A stretch of 64,000 nt of DNA from Streptomyces rishiriensis (GTDB taxonomy: Bacteria > Actinomycetota > Actinomycetes > Streptomycetales > Streptomycetaceae). How positions within the stretch are numbered: position 1 is the stretch's first letter; each line of letters begins with the position of its first letter. The notes beneath the pieces were generated by a model. The model ran no database searches. It saw only the letters and a program-made list of their open reading frames with translations, and was not told the origin of the DNA. Of the stretch, positions 31,489-38,740 are shown piece after piece. Position numbers and translations under genes: made by a program. The stretch covers positions 3,286,001-3,350,000 of the forward strand of contig NZ_JAUSWV010000002.1 of assembly GCF_030815485.1 (NCBI RefSeq), read 5' to 3'.

Positions 31489-32226
31489 TTACTTTTCGAG
31501 GACCGTATCAAGTGCCGTGCGCTGGAGGACAGTCAGTTCCGTGCAGCCCAGGACGGCCAGGTCCAGCAGGGAGTTGAGTTCGTCGCGGGCGAACGGCTCG
31601 GCTTCGGCGGTGCCCTGGACCTCGACGAAGCGGCCGTCGCCGGTGCAGACGACGTTCATGTCGGTCTCGGCGCGGACGTCCTCCTCGTAGCGGAGGTCGA
31701 GGAGCGGGACGCCTCCGACGATGCCGACCGAGACCGCGGAGACCGTTCCGGTGAGGGGTCGGCGGCCGGCCTTGATGAGCTTCTTGCCCTGGGCCCACGT
31801 GATGGCGTCCGCCAGCGCGACGTACGCGCCGGTGATGGCCGCCGTGCGGGTGCCGCCGTCGGCCTGGAGGACGTCGCAGTCGAGGACGATGGTGTTCTCG
31901 CCCAGCGCCTTGTAGTCGATCACCGCGCGCAGGGAGCGGCCGATGAGGCGGGAGATCTCGTGGGTGCGGCCGCCGATCTTGCCGCGGACGGACTCGCGGT
32001 CGCCGCGGGTGTTGGTGGCGCGGGGGAGCATGGAGTACTCCGCGGTGACCCAGCCCTCGCCGCTGCCCTTGCGCCAGCGGGGCACGCCCTCGGTGACGGA
32101 GGCGGTGCAGAAGACCTTCGTGTCGCCGAAGGAGACGAGGACGGAGCCCTCGGCGTGCTTGCTCCAGCCGCGTTCGATGGTGACGGGGCGGAGCTGTTCG
32201 GGGGTGCGGCCGTCGATTCGAGACAT
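31489..32226 (-). CDS. rph: Ribonuclease PH
   Basis: A 245-residue phosphorolytic exoribonuclease that trims tRNA 3' ends. It has the RNase PH landmarks: MSRIDGRTPEQLRPV at the start, FCTASVTEGVPRW, SRLIGRSLRAVIDYKALGE, DCDVLQADGGTRTAAITGA, and DLRYEEDVRAETDMNVV. ATG at 32226 fits the family. The gene lies upstream of a lipoprotein and rdgB in an arrangement conserved in actinobacteria. A strong hairpin separates it from nagF. Confidence 0.97.
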   Translation of the reverse strand: MSRIDGRTPEQLRPVTIERGWSKHAEGSVLVSFGDTKVFCTASVTEGVPRWRKGSGEGWVTAEYSMLPRATNTRGDRESVRGKIGGRTHEISRLIGRSLRAVIDYKALGENTIVLDCDVLQADGGTRTAAITGAYVALADAITWAQGKKLIKAGRRPLTGTVSAVSVGIVGGVPLLDLRYEEDVRAETDMNVVCTGDGRFVEVQGTAEAEPFARDELNSLLDLAVLGCTELTVLQRTALDTVLEK

Positions 32227-32253
32227 GGCGCTGAGCCTAGCCGTACCTGCGGA

Positions 32254-32286
32254 AGGGGCTCCTCCCACGGTGGTGGAGGAGCCCCT
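32254..32286 (-). terminator. Hairpin terminator after nagF
   Basis: AGGGGCTCCTCCCA at 32254-32267 pairs with TGGAGGAGCCCCT at 32274-32286, with a one-base bulge and a short loop. It sits between the nagF stop (32332) and rph start (32226) on the minus strand, so it ends the single-gene nagF transcript. Confidence 0.8.
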
Positions 32287-32331
32287 GGGGGTGAGCGGCC
32301 GGGCGGGGCGCTCAGGAGTGAGCGGGGTGGC

Positions 32332-32565
32332 TCACATCATGTCTTCGATCTCCGCGGCGATGGGGTCGGCGTCGGTGCCGATGACGACCTGGATCGCGGT
32401 GCCCATCTTGACGACGCCGTGGGCGCCGGCAGCCTTCAGGGCGGCTTCGTCGACGAGCGAGGCGTCGTTGACCTCGGTGCGCAGCCGGGTGATGCAGCCT
32501 TCGATCTCTTCGATGTTGTCGAGGCCGCCGAGTCCGGCGACGATCTTCTCAGCCTTGGTGGCCAT
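32332..32565 (-). CDS. nagF: PTS EIIB component, N-acetylglucosamine (NagF)
   Basis: This 77-residue EIIB protein of the glucose/GlcNAc PTS family has the phospho-accepting cysteine C24 in EEIEGCITRLRTEVND. It takes phosphate from EIIA and passes it to sugar bound by the EIIC permease. GGGAG precedes ATG 32565. It is divergent from nagE1, with a DasR-type operator between them nearer nagE1. Together with the two EIIC genes this is the Streptomyces nagF-nagE1-nagE2 locus. Confidence 0.95.
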   Translation of the reverse strand: MATKAEKIVAGLGGLDNIEEIEGCITRLRTEVNDASLVDEAALKAAGAHGVVKMGTAIQVVIGTDADPIAAEIEDMM

Positions 32566-32714
32566 GTTCCGTCTCCCTGAATTCCCTGATGCGACCCGCG
32601 ATGTGAACCGCTTTGTCGCAGTAACCCACAGTTGGCCCAACTTCGCGAGCGATTGTGCCGGGTGTACCGAAGGATGACGTCAGTGATGACGTCGCAGCAA
32701 CCCAATCGTCCGTA

Positions 32715-32730
32715 GCTGGTCTACACCACC
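32715..32730. promoter_or_regulatory. DasR-responsive element upstream of nagE1
   Basis: GCTGGTCTACACCACC matches the dre consensus ACTGGTCTAGACCACT at 13 of 16 positions and lies 20 bases before the nagE1 start. DasR is the GntR-type repressor of aminosugar uptake, released by glucosamine-6-phosphate. The site is in the divergent nagF/nagE1 region and could act on both genes. Confidence 0.88.
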
Positions 32731-32750
32731 TGACAGGCGGTCGCCAAACG

Positions 32751-34049
32751 ATGAGTGCCGAGAGCGCCGAGACCGAGATCAGCCCCGCACGGCGGCGCTG
32801 GCACGTCGCGTTCCAGGGTCTCCAGAAGATGGGGCGCAGCCTGCAGCTGCCGATCGCGGTACTGCCGGCCGCGGGCATCCTCAACAGGCTCGGCCAGCCC
32901 GACGTGTTCGGGGACGACGGGCTCGGCTGGACGAACGTGGCGAAGGTGATGGCGGGCGCGGGTGCGGCGCTGCTCGACGGTTCGCTCGGACTGCCCCTGC
33001 TGTTCTGCATCGGTGTGGCCATCGGCATGGCGAAGAAGTCGGACGGTTCGACGGCACTGGCGGCGGTGGCGGGATTCCTCGTCTACTACAACGTGTTGCG
33101 GCAGTTCCCGGAGGACTGCCCGCCGGGTTCGAAGGTGGTCCCGAACATCGGATGCCAGGCGACCGACAACACGGTCGGGGCTTTCGCGTACCAGAATCCG
33201 GGGGTCTTCGGCGGGATCGTCATGGGGTTGCTGACGGCGTTCCTCTGGCAGCGGTACCACCGCACGAAGCTGGTGGACTGGCTGGGCTTCTTCAACGGCC
33301 GTCGTCTGGTGCCGATCATCATGGCGTTCGTGGCGATCGCGTTCGCCGCGCTGTGTCTGTGGGTGTGGCCGCCGATCGGCGACGCCCTGGAGAGTTTCAG
33401 CGACTGGCTGGACGGGCTGGACGCGTGGGGTGCGGGCATCTTCGGTGTCGCGAACCGGGCGTTGCTGGTGATCGGTCTGCATCAGTTCCTGAACGTGCCC
33501 ATCTGGTTCCAGTTCGGCAGTTTCACGAAGCCGGACGGCACGGTGGTGCACGGCGACATCAACATGTTCCTGGCGGGCGACCCGGACGCGGGTCAGTTCA
33601 CCTCCGGTTTCTTCCCGATCATGATGTTCGCGCTGCCCGCCGCGGCGCTCGCGATCACGCACTGCGCGAAGCCGTCGCGCCGCAAGGAGGTCGGCGGCCT
33701 GATGCTGTCGGTGGCGCTGACCTCGTTCGTGACCGGCATCACCGAGCCGATCGAGTACTCGTTCCTGTTCGTGGCGCCGCTGCTGTACGCGGTGCACGCG
33801 GTGCTGACGGGAGCGTCGATGGCGGTGACGTGGGGGCTGGGGGTGCACGACGGTTTCAGCTTCTCCGCCGGGCTCATCGACTACGTCATCAACTGGAACC
33901 TGGCGACGCGGCCGTGGGCGATCGTCCCGATCGGTCTGTGCTTCGCCGTCGTCTACTACGCGATCTTCCGCTTCGCGATCACGAGGTTCGACCTGAAGAC
34001 CCCCGGGCGGGAGCCGGAGGAGGAGCGGGAGGACGTCACCAAGGCGTGA
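32751..34049 (+). CDS. nagE1: PTS EIIC permease, N-acetylglucosamine (NagE1)
   Basis: A 432-residue EIIC permease of the glucose/GlcNAc family with about ten membrane segments. Landmarks include LQLPIAVLPAAGIL near the start, FGLPLLFCIGVAIG-type GLPLLFCIGVAIGMAKK, GFFNGRRLVPI, the ligand-site ITEPIEYSFLFVAP, and SAGLIDYVINW. No EIIB or EIIA domain is fused; NagF supplies EIIB. It should import GlcNAc with phosphorylation. A dre operator precedes the start and a hairpin follows the stop. It is about two-thirds identical in motifs to the downstream NagE2, evidence of tandem duplication. Confidence 0.95.
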   Translation: MSAESAETEISPARRRWHVAFQGLQKMGRSLQLPIAVLPAAGILNRLGQPDVFGDDGLGWTNVAKVMAGAGAALLDGSLGLPLLFCIGVAIGMAKKSDGSTALAAVAGFLVYYNVLRQFPEDCPPGSKVVPNIGCQATDNTVGAFAYQNPGVFGGIVMGLLTAFLWQRYHRTKLVDWLGFFNGRRLVPIIMAFVAIAFAALCLWVWPPIGDALESFSDWLDGLDAWGAGIFGVANRALLVIGLHQFLNVPIWFQFGSFTKPDGTVVHGDINMFLAGDPDAGQFTSGFFPIMMFALPAAALAITHCAKPSRRKEVGGLMLSVALTSFVTGITEPIEYSFLFVAPLLYAVHAVLTGASMAVTWGLGVHDGFSFSAGLIDYVINWNLATRPWAIVPIGLCFAVVYYAIFRFAITRFDLKTPGREPEEEREDVTKA

Positions 34050-34084
34050 GCGAAGGCCTTGGCGGCCTTCCGCCGCACGGCTCG

Positions 34085-34115
34085 AGGGCCCTCGGAACTC
34101 GGTTCCGGGGGCCCT
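34085..34115 (+). terminator. Hairpin terminator after nagE1
   Basis: AGGGCCCTCGGAAC (34085-34098) pairs with GTTCCGGGGGCCCT (34102-34115), loop TCG, followed by a short T-run. It separates nagE1 from nagE2. Confidence 0.85.
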
Positions 34116-34223
34116 TTCGCATGTCCCGCGCAGAGCGGGAGATCGTCCAGGATCCGGCACGGCGCGTAGCGCTCCGGTTGCAGGTTTGACGGGTTCCTTA
34201 TATCGCCTTCACCGTGCTACAAC

Positions 34224-34254
34224 ATGGTCTACACCACTCAGTGGTGTAGACCAT
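34224..34254. promoter_or_regulatory. Double DasR operator forming a perfect inverted repeat
   Basis: ATGGTCTACACCAC (34224-34237) and GTGGTGTAGACCAT (34241-34254) form a perfect 14-base inverted repeat around a 3-base centre. Each arm is itself a dre-like element (consensus TGGTCTAGACCA with one mismatch). Two DasR dimers could therefore bind side by side, ending 19 bases before the nagE2 start. Confidence 0.88.
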
Positions 34255-34272
34255 CACCGATGGAGGAAGTCT

Positions 34273-35580
34273 ATGAGCACCGCCACCGCGCCACCGGCGG
34301 CCCCCGCGAAGAAGTGGGGATCCGGCCTGTTGCAAGGCCTGCAGAAGGTCGGCCGAAGCCTTCAGCTCCCGATCGCCGTGCTGCCGGCGGCGGGCTTGCT
34401 GCTGCGCTTGGGCCAGGCGGACGTGCAGGAGAAGCTGCACCTGCCCACCGATGTCGCGAAGGTGTTCGCCGGAGCCGGCGGCGCCATCCTGGACAGCTCG
34501 TTCGGGCTGCCCCTGCTGTTCTGCATAGGCGTGGCCATCGGCTTCGCGAAGAAGGCCGACGGCTCGACGGCGCTGGCCGCCGTGGTCAGCTTCCTCACCT
34601 ACTACGCGGTGATCCACCAGTTCCCGATCAAGGACGGCCACGAGGGCGCCACCTACACCGGAACCGGACTCGGCGGCGGGTTCTGGCAGAAGGGCACCGA
34701 GGCCGCCCAGGCCGCGTCCTTCCAGAACCCGGGTGTGCTCGGCGGCATCATCCTCGGTCTGCTGACGGCCGTGCTGTGGCAGCGCTACCACCGCAAGCGG
34801 CTCGTCGACTGGCTCGGCTTCTTCAACGGCCGTCGACTCGTCCCGATCATCACGGCCGCCGTCGGCACCGCGCTCGGTGTCCTGGTCGTCCTGGGCTGGC
34901 AGCCCATCGGTGACGTGATCACCAACTTCGGTGAGTGGATGACCGGCCTCGGCTCCTTCGGTGCGGCCCTCTTCGGTCTGATCAACCGCGCGCTGATCCC
35001 GATCGGCATGCACCAGTTCGTGAACTCCGTTGCCTGGTTCCAGATCGGCGACTTCACCAACTCCGCCGGCACCGTCTTCCACGGTGACCTGCCCCGCTTC
35101 TTCGCCGGTGACCCGTCCGCCGGCCTGTTCATGACCGGTTTCTTCCCGATCATGATGTTCGGTCTGCCGGCCGCCGCCCTGGCCATCGCGCACACCGCTC
35201 GCCCCGAGCGCCGCAAGGCCGTGACGGGCATGATGATCTCGCTCGCGCTGACCTCCTTCGTCACCGGTGTCACGGAGCCCATCGAGTTCTCGTTCATGTT
35301 CATCGCGCCGCTGCTGTACGCGATCCACGCGGTGCTCACCGCGCTCTCGATGGCCGTGACCTGGGCGCTGGGCATGCACATGGGCTTCAGCTTCTCGGCT
35401 GGTCTGACCGACGTCTTCATCAACTGGGGCATCTCCACCAAGCCCTGGCTGCTGATCCCCGTCGGCCTGGCCTTCGGCGCGATCTACTACGTCGTCTTCC
35501 GCTTCGCCATCACGAAGTTCAACCTTCCCACCCCGGGCCGTGAGCCCGAGGAGGAGGTCGAGGACCTCACCAAGGCGTAG
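34273..35580 (+). CDS. nagE2: PTS EIIC permease, N-acetylglucosamine (NagE2)
   Basis: A 435-residue paralogue of NagE1 with the same EIIC landmarks: LQLPIAVLPAAGLLL, GLPLLFCIGVAIGFAKK, GFFNGRRLVPI, VTEPIEFSFMFIAP and SAGLTDVFINW. In S. coelicolor NagE2 is the main GlcNAc importer; that role here is by homology and synteny. GGAGG lies upstream of ATG 34273, and a double DasR operator covers the promoter region. A strong terminator follows. Confidence 0.95.
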   Translation: MSTATAPPAAPAKKWGSGLLQGLQKVGRSLQLPIAVLPAAGLLLRLGQADVQEKLHLPTDVAKVFAGAGGAILDSSFGLPLLFCIGVAIGFAKKADGSTALAAVVSFLTYYAVIHQFPIKDGHEGATYTGTGLGGGFWQKGTEAAQAASFQNPGVLGGIILGLLTAVLWQRYHRKRLVDWLGFFNGRRLVPIITAAVGTALGVLVVLGWQPIGDVITNFGEWMTGLGSFGAALFGLINRALIPIGMHQFVNSVAWFQIGDFTNSAGTVFHGDLPRFFAGDPSAGLFMTGFFPIMMFGLPAAALAIAHTARPERRKAVTGMMISLALTSFVTGVTEPIEFSFMFIAPLLYAIHAVLTALSMAVTWALGMHMGFSFSAGLTDVFINWGISTKPWLLIPVGLAFGAIYYVVFRFAITKFNLPTPGREPEEEVEDLTKA

Positions 35581-35600
35581 CCGCCCCCGCCGGTACGCAC

Positions 35601-35642
35601 GCGAAGGCCCCCGGAGCCCTGAACCGCTCCGGGGGCCTTTCG
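35601..35642 (+). terminator. Hairpin terminator after nagE2
   Basis: GCGAAGGCCCCCGGAG at 35601-35616 pairs with CTCCGGGGGCCTTTCGC at 35627-35643, a near-perfect 15-pair stem. It ends nagE2 and may also serve the convergent MBL gene. Confidence 0.88.
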
Positions 35643-35654
35643 CATGCCGTGGGT

Positions 35655-36407
35655 CTAGATCTCGTACGTCAGCCGGGGCGCGGCCAGTTCCACCGGGCCG
35701 TCGAACGCCGCTCGGGCGTCCGCGAGGTTGATCCGGGGGTCCGTCCACGGCGGGATGTGCGTCAGCACGAGCTTCCTCGCTCCCGCCCTGCTCGCCGTCT
35801 CGCCGGCTTCGCGGCCGTTGAGGTGCAGGTCGGGGATGTTCTCCTTGCCGTGCGTGAAAGCGGCCTCGCAAAGGAAGAGGTCGGTGTCGCGGGCGAGGTC
35901 GTCCAGCGCGGGGCTGACGCCGGTGTCCCCGGAGTAGGTCAGCGACCTGCCCTCGTGTTCGACGCGGATGCCGTACGCCTCCACCGGGTGCGCCACGCGT
36001 TCGGTGTGCACGGTGAACGGGCCGATCTCGAAGGTGGACGGCTTGACCGTGTGGAAGTCGAAGACCTCGCTCATGGAGGAGGCCGACGGGGTGTCGGCGT
36101 AGGCCGTGGTCAGGCGGTGCTCCGTACCCTCCGGGCCGTAGACCGGGATGGGCGCGCAGCGGCCGCCGTCGTGGCGGTAGTAGCGCGCGACGAAGTAGGC
36201 GCACATGTCGATGCAGTGGTCGGCGTGCAGATGGCTCAGGAAGATCGCGTCGAGGTCGTAGAGACCGCAGTGGCGCTGCAACTCGCCCAGGGCGCCGTTG
36301 CCCATGTCGAGAAGCAGCCGGAAGCCGTCGGCCTCGAGGAGGTAGCTCGAGCAGGCCGATTCCGCGGACGGGAACGACCCCGAGCAGCCGACGACGGTGA
36401 GCTTCAT
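35655..36407 (-). CDS. MBL-fold phosphodiesterase-like protein (Rv1339 relative)
   Basis: A 250-residue metallo-beta-lactamase-fold hydrolase. The metal motif H59-x-H61-x-D63-H64 is in LSHLHADH, with GDTGVS as the second metal-ligand strand and LTHIPPW near the end. It opens with MKLTVVGCSGSFPSAESACS, the signature of the family that includes mycobacterial Rv1339, an atypical cAMP phosphodiesterase, and RNase-Z-like proteins. GGAGG precedes ATG 36407. Position between rph and cysM matches the mycobacterial order, which strengthens the Rv1339 link; activity on cAMP is inferred. Confidence 0.88.
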   Translation of the reverse strand: MKLTVVGCSGSFPSAESACSSYLLEADGFRLLLDMGNGALGELQRHCGLYDLDAIFLSHLHADHCIDMCAYFVARYYRHDGGRCAPIPVYGPEGTEHRLTTAYADTPSASSMSEVFDFHTVKPSTFEIGPFTVHTERVAHPVEAYGIRVEHEGRSLTYSGDTGVSPALDDLARDTDLFLCEAAFTHGKENIPDLHLNGREAGETASRAGARKLVLTHIPPWTDPRINLADARAAFDGPVELAAPRLTYEI

Positions 36408-36668
36408 GAAGGCGAAACCTCCGCTGGCGGGAAACCGAGAAGTACCGGGTGAGGTCCGGGGGACGGATCGTGGAACGAACGATCGTTGAACGGGGCAACG
36501 GGGGGTCGTGCGGTGCGTCGAGCGTAAGGCGCAAAACCCCGGGTCGCTCCTCCGCCAGGGGCCGTTGTGGGCGAACTCACCTGTGGTGTCACCGGTTCGG
36601 CTGGACCAGGGGCATGTGAAGTGCCGAGGGGGCGCGCGGCGCCGCTCGCACGCCGGTAACGTCGTCGT

Positions 36669-37175
36669 ATGGACACGTCCTGGTGGCTCGCGCTCGCTGC
36701 GGTGGTACTGCTCGCTCTGGTCGCGACGCTCGTGGACGGCTGGGGGCGGGGCCGGCGACCGCGGCGGCGCAGGACCCGGCCGCCGGGCCGGACGACGGGG
36801 CGCACGACGGGCCGGACGACGGAGCGGCCTTCGGGCCGGTCGACCCGGGGCCATGACGTCACGGGCCGTCCACAACCCGCGGAGATCTGGTGGGCGGACG
36901 TGCCGTTCGAGGACGGTCCCGGGGTGAAGGACCGGCCGTGTCTGGTGCTCATGGTGCACGGTGACCGCGCCACCGTCGCGAAGATCACCAGCAAGTACCA
37001 CGACGAGCGGGCCGGAGTGATCCCGCTGCCGCCGGGTGCCGTGGGCGACGCGCAGGGGCGGCCGAGTTTCCTGGAGACGGACGAGCTGCGCCAGGTCCGG
37101 GTGAGCGACTTCCGGCGCAGGGTGGGTGTGGTGGACCCGGTCCTGTGGGACCAGGTCCGTCACCTGGCTACCTGA
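36669..37175 (+). CDS. Membrane-anchored PemK/MazF-family protein
   Basis: This 168-residue protein starts with a membrane helix (WWLALAAVVLLALVATLV, about residues 5-22). A basic linker with a near-repeat RTTGRTTGRTTERPSGRS follows, then a PemK/MazF-type domain from about residue 70: AEIWWADVPF, KDRPCLVLMV, then SFLETDELRQV. MazF toxins are mRNA interferases, but their N-terminus is normally free and they are paired with an antitoxin. Here there is no antitoxin gene next to it and the protein is tethered to the membrane. Either a domesticated RNA-processing enzyme or an inactive relative is possible. Confidence 0.82.
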   Translation: MDTSWWLALAAVVLLALVATLVDGWGRGRRPRRRRTRPPGRTTGRTTGRTTERPSGRSTRGHDVTGRPQPAEIWWADVPFEDGPGVKDRPCLVLMVHGDRATVAKITSKYHDERAGVIPLPPGAVGDAQGRPSFLETDELRQVRVSDFRRRVGVVDPVLWDQVRHLAT

Positions 37176-37179
37176 AACC

Positions 37180-38130
37180 CTACGCCCAGAGCTGGCCCTG
37201 GAGGGTCTCGATCGCTTCCTCCGTGGTGGCCGCGGTGTAGACGCCTGTCGACAGGTACTTCCAGCCGCCGTCCGCGACGACGAACGCGATGTCGGCGCTC
37301 TCCCCCGCCGCCAGCGCCTTCTTGCCGACGCCGATCGCCGCGTGCAGGGCCGCGCCCGTGGAGACGCCCGCGAAGATGCCCTCCTGCTGGAGGAGTTCCC
37401 GGGTGCGGGTCACGGCGTCCGCCGAGCCGACCGAGAAGCGGGTGGTGAGGACGGAGGCGTCGTACAGCTCGGGCACGAAGCCCTCGTCGAGGTTGCGCAG
37501 GCCGTAGACCAGGTCGTCGTAGCGCGGTTCGGCGGCGACGATCTTCACGTCCGGCTTGTTCTCGCGAAGGAAGCGGCCGACGCCCATCAGGGTCCCCGTC
37601 GTGCCGAGGCCGGCCACGAAGTGGGTGATGGACGGGAGGTCGGCGAGGATCTCGGGGCCGGTGGTGGCGTAGTGGGCGCCCGCGTTGTCGGGGTTGCCGT
37701 ACTGGTAGAGCATCACCCAGTCGGGGTGCTCGGCGGCGAGCTCCTTGGCGACGCGGACCGCGGTGTTGGAGCCGCCCGCGGCCGGGGAGGGGATGATCTC
37801 GGCGCCCCACATGCCGAGCAGGTCCCGGCGCTCCTGCGAGGTGTTCTCGGGCATCACGCAGACCATGCGGTAGCCCTTGAGCTTGGCCGCCATGGCGAGG
37901 GAGATGCCGGTGTTGCCGCTCGTCGGTTCCAGGATGGTGCAGCCGGGGGTGAGCCGGCCGTCCTTCTCGGCCTGCTCGACCATGTGCAGAGCGGGGCGGT
38001 CCTTGACCGAGCCGGTGGGGTTGCGGTCCTCCAGCTTCGCCCAGATGCGGACGTCGGCGGACGGCGAGAGCCGCGGCAGGCGCACCAGAGGGGTGTTGCC
38101 CACCGCGGCCAGCGGGGAGTCGTAACGCAT
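37180..38130 (-). CDS. cysM: CysO-thiocarboxylate-dependent cysteine synthase
   Basis: This 316-residue PLP-dependent beta-replacement enzyme has the PLP lysine K43 in NPTGSVKDR, the EPTSGNTGISLA substrate loop, GLGTTGTLMGVGR phosphate-binding loop, and GVSTGAALHA. It resembles mycobacterial CysM, which uses O-phosphoserine and CysO thiocarboxylate rather than sulfide. The cysO gene lies 15 bases upstream on the same strand, directly supporting this type. A Cys-ending leader peptide upstream suggests cysteine-responsive control. Confidence 0.94.
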   Translation of the reverse strand: MRYDSPLAAVGNTPLVRLPRLSPSADVRIWAKLEDRNPTGSVKDRPALHMVEQAEKDGRLTPGCTILEPTSGNTGISLAMAAKLKGYRMVCVMPENTSQERRDLLGMWGAEIIPSPAAGGSNTAVRVAKELAAEHPDWVMLYQYGNPDNAGAHYATTGPEILADLPSITHFVAGLGTTGTLMGVGRFLRENKPDVKIVAAEPRYDDLVYGLRNLDEGFVPELYDASVLTTRFSVGSADAVTRTRELLQQEGIFAGVSTGAALHAAIGVGKKALAAGESADIAFVVADGGWKYLSTGVYTAATTEEAIETLQGQLWA

Positions 38131-38145
38131 GGGGCTCGGGGCCGA

Positions 38146-38424
38146 TCAGGCCATGCCGCCGGCCACGGCCGGCAGGATGGTCACGGTGTCGCCGTCGGTC
38201 AGCTTGGTGTCGATGCCGTCGACGAAGCGGACGTCCTCGTCGTTCAGGTACACGTTGACGAAGCGGCGCAGCTTCCCGTCGTCCACGATGCGGGCGTGGA
38301 TCCCCGCGTGCCGGGTCTCGAGGTCGGTGAACAGGTCGGCGAGGGTCTCACCGTTGCCCTCCACCGCCTTCTGACCGTCGGTGTACTGGCGGAGGATGGT
38401 GGGGATGCGGACCTCGATGGCCAT
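38146..38424 (-). CDS. cysO: Ubiquitin-like sulfur carrier CysO
   Basis: This 92-residue beta-grasp protein of the ThiS/MoaD type has VRIPTILRQYT at the start, FVNVYLNDEDVRF in the middle, and DGDTVTILPAVAGG near the end. The C-terminus is Gly89-Gly90-Met91-Ala92. Activation as a thiocarboxylate requires a terminal Gly-Gly, so the last two residues must first be removed, most plausibly by the JAMM protease Mec at 44934. After cleavage and thiolation it donates sulfur to CysM. GGAG precedes ATG 38424. It is directly upstream of cysM. Confidence 0.93.
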   Translation of the reverse strand: MAIEVRIPTILRQYTDGQKAVEGNGETLADLFTDLETRHAGIHARIVDDGKLRRFVNVYLNDEDVRFVDGIDTKLTDGDTVTILPAVAGGMA

Positions 38425-38552
38425 GGCTCAGGGCTCCTGTCGGAAGGTGTGGGCAGCGCGGGTTCGTGCGTGTGCGGCTCCCCCGCGGTCGGCTGCGCTC
38501 GCGCGGGCGTTTCCCCCGGTCGGCTCACGGCCGTACGGCGGCGGGTGGTGCG

Positions 38553-38648
38553 TCAACAGATGGCGCTGGCGAGCCTGCACAGGTCGACGTGCAGCCGCGC
38601 CACGAGCAGTGCGCCCGGCGTCTTCTCGCTCACGTCGTTCAGAACCAT
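38553..38648 (-). CDS. Cysteine-rich leader peptide upstream of cysO-cysM
   Basis: A 31-codon ORF starts at ATG 38648 and ends with TGA at 38553. Its C-terminal half reads RLHVDLCRLASAIC, the conserved tail of Streptomyces leader peptides found before sulfur-metabolism genes. It has two cysteine codons, one immediately before the stop. It lies 128 bases upstream of cysO on the same strand, and the gap is very GC-rich and can fold. Ribosome stalling when Cys-tRNA is scarce could control cysO-cysM expression; the motif is seen, the mechanism is inferred from related leaders. Confidence 0.82.
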   Translation of the reverse strand: MVLNDVSEKTPGALLVARLHVDLCRLASAIC

Positions 38649-38740
38649 GGGCTCATCGTATCGATTCCCGGTCCGCCTCCTGGAATGTGATCCCACATCG
38701 CGGACGGAAGCGGGCCGGAGGGTGAGATGCCACCGTGCCG

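Noticed and set aside
30232..32580. 782-codon plus-strand frame starting inside the tRNA
   Set aside because: Antisense to rdgB, the lipoprotein, rph and nagF, and begins within the tRNA T-arm.
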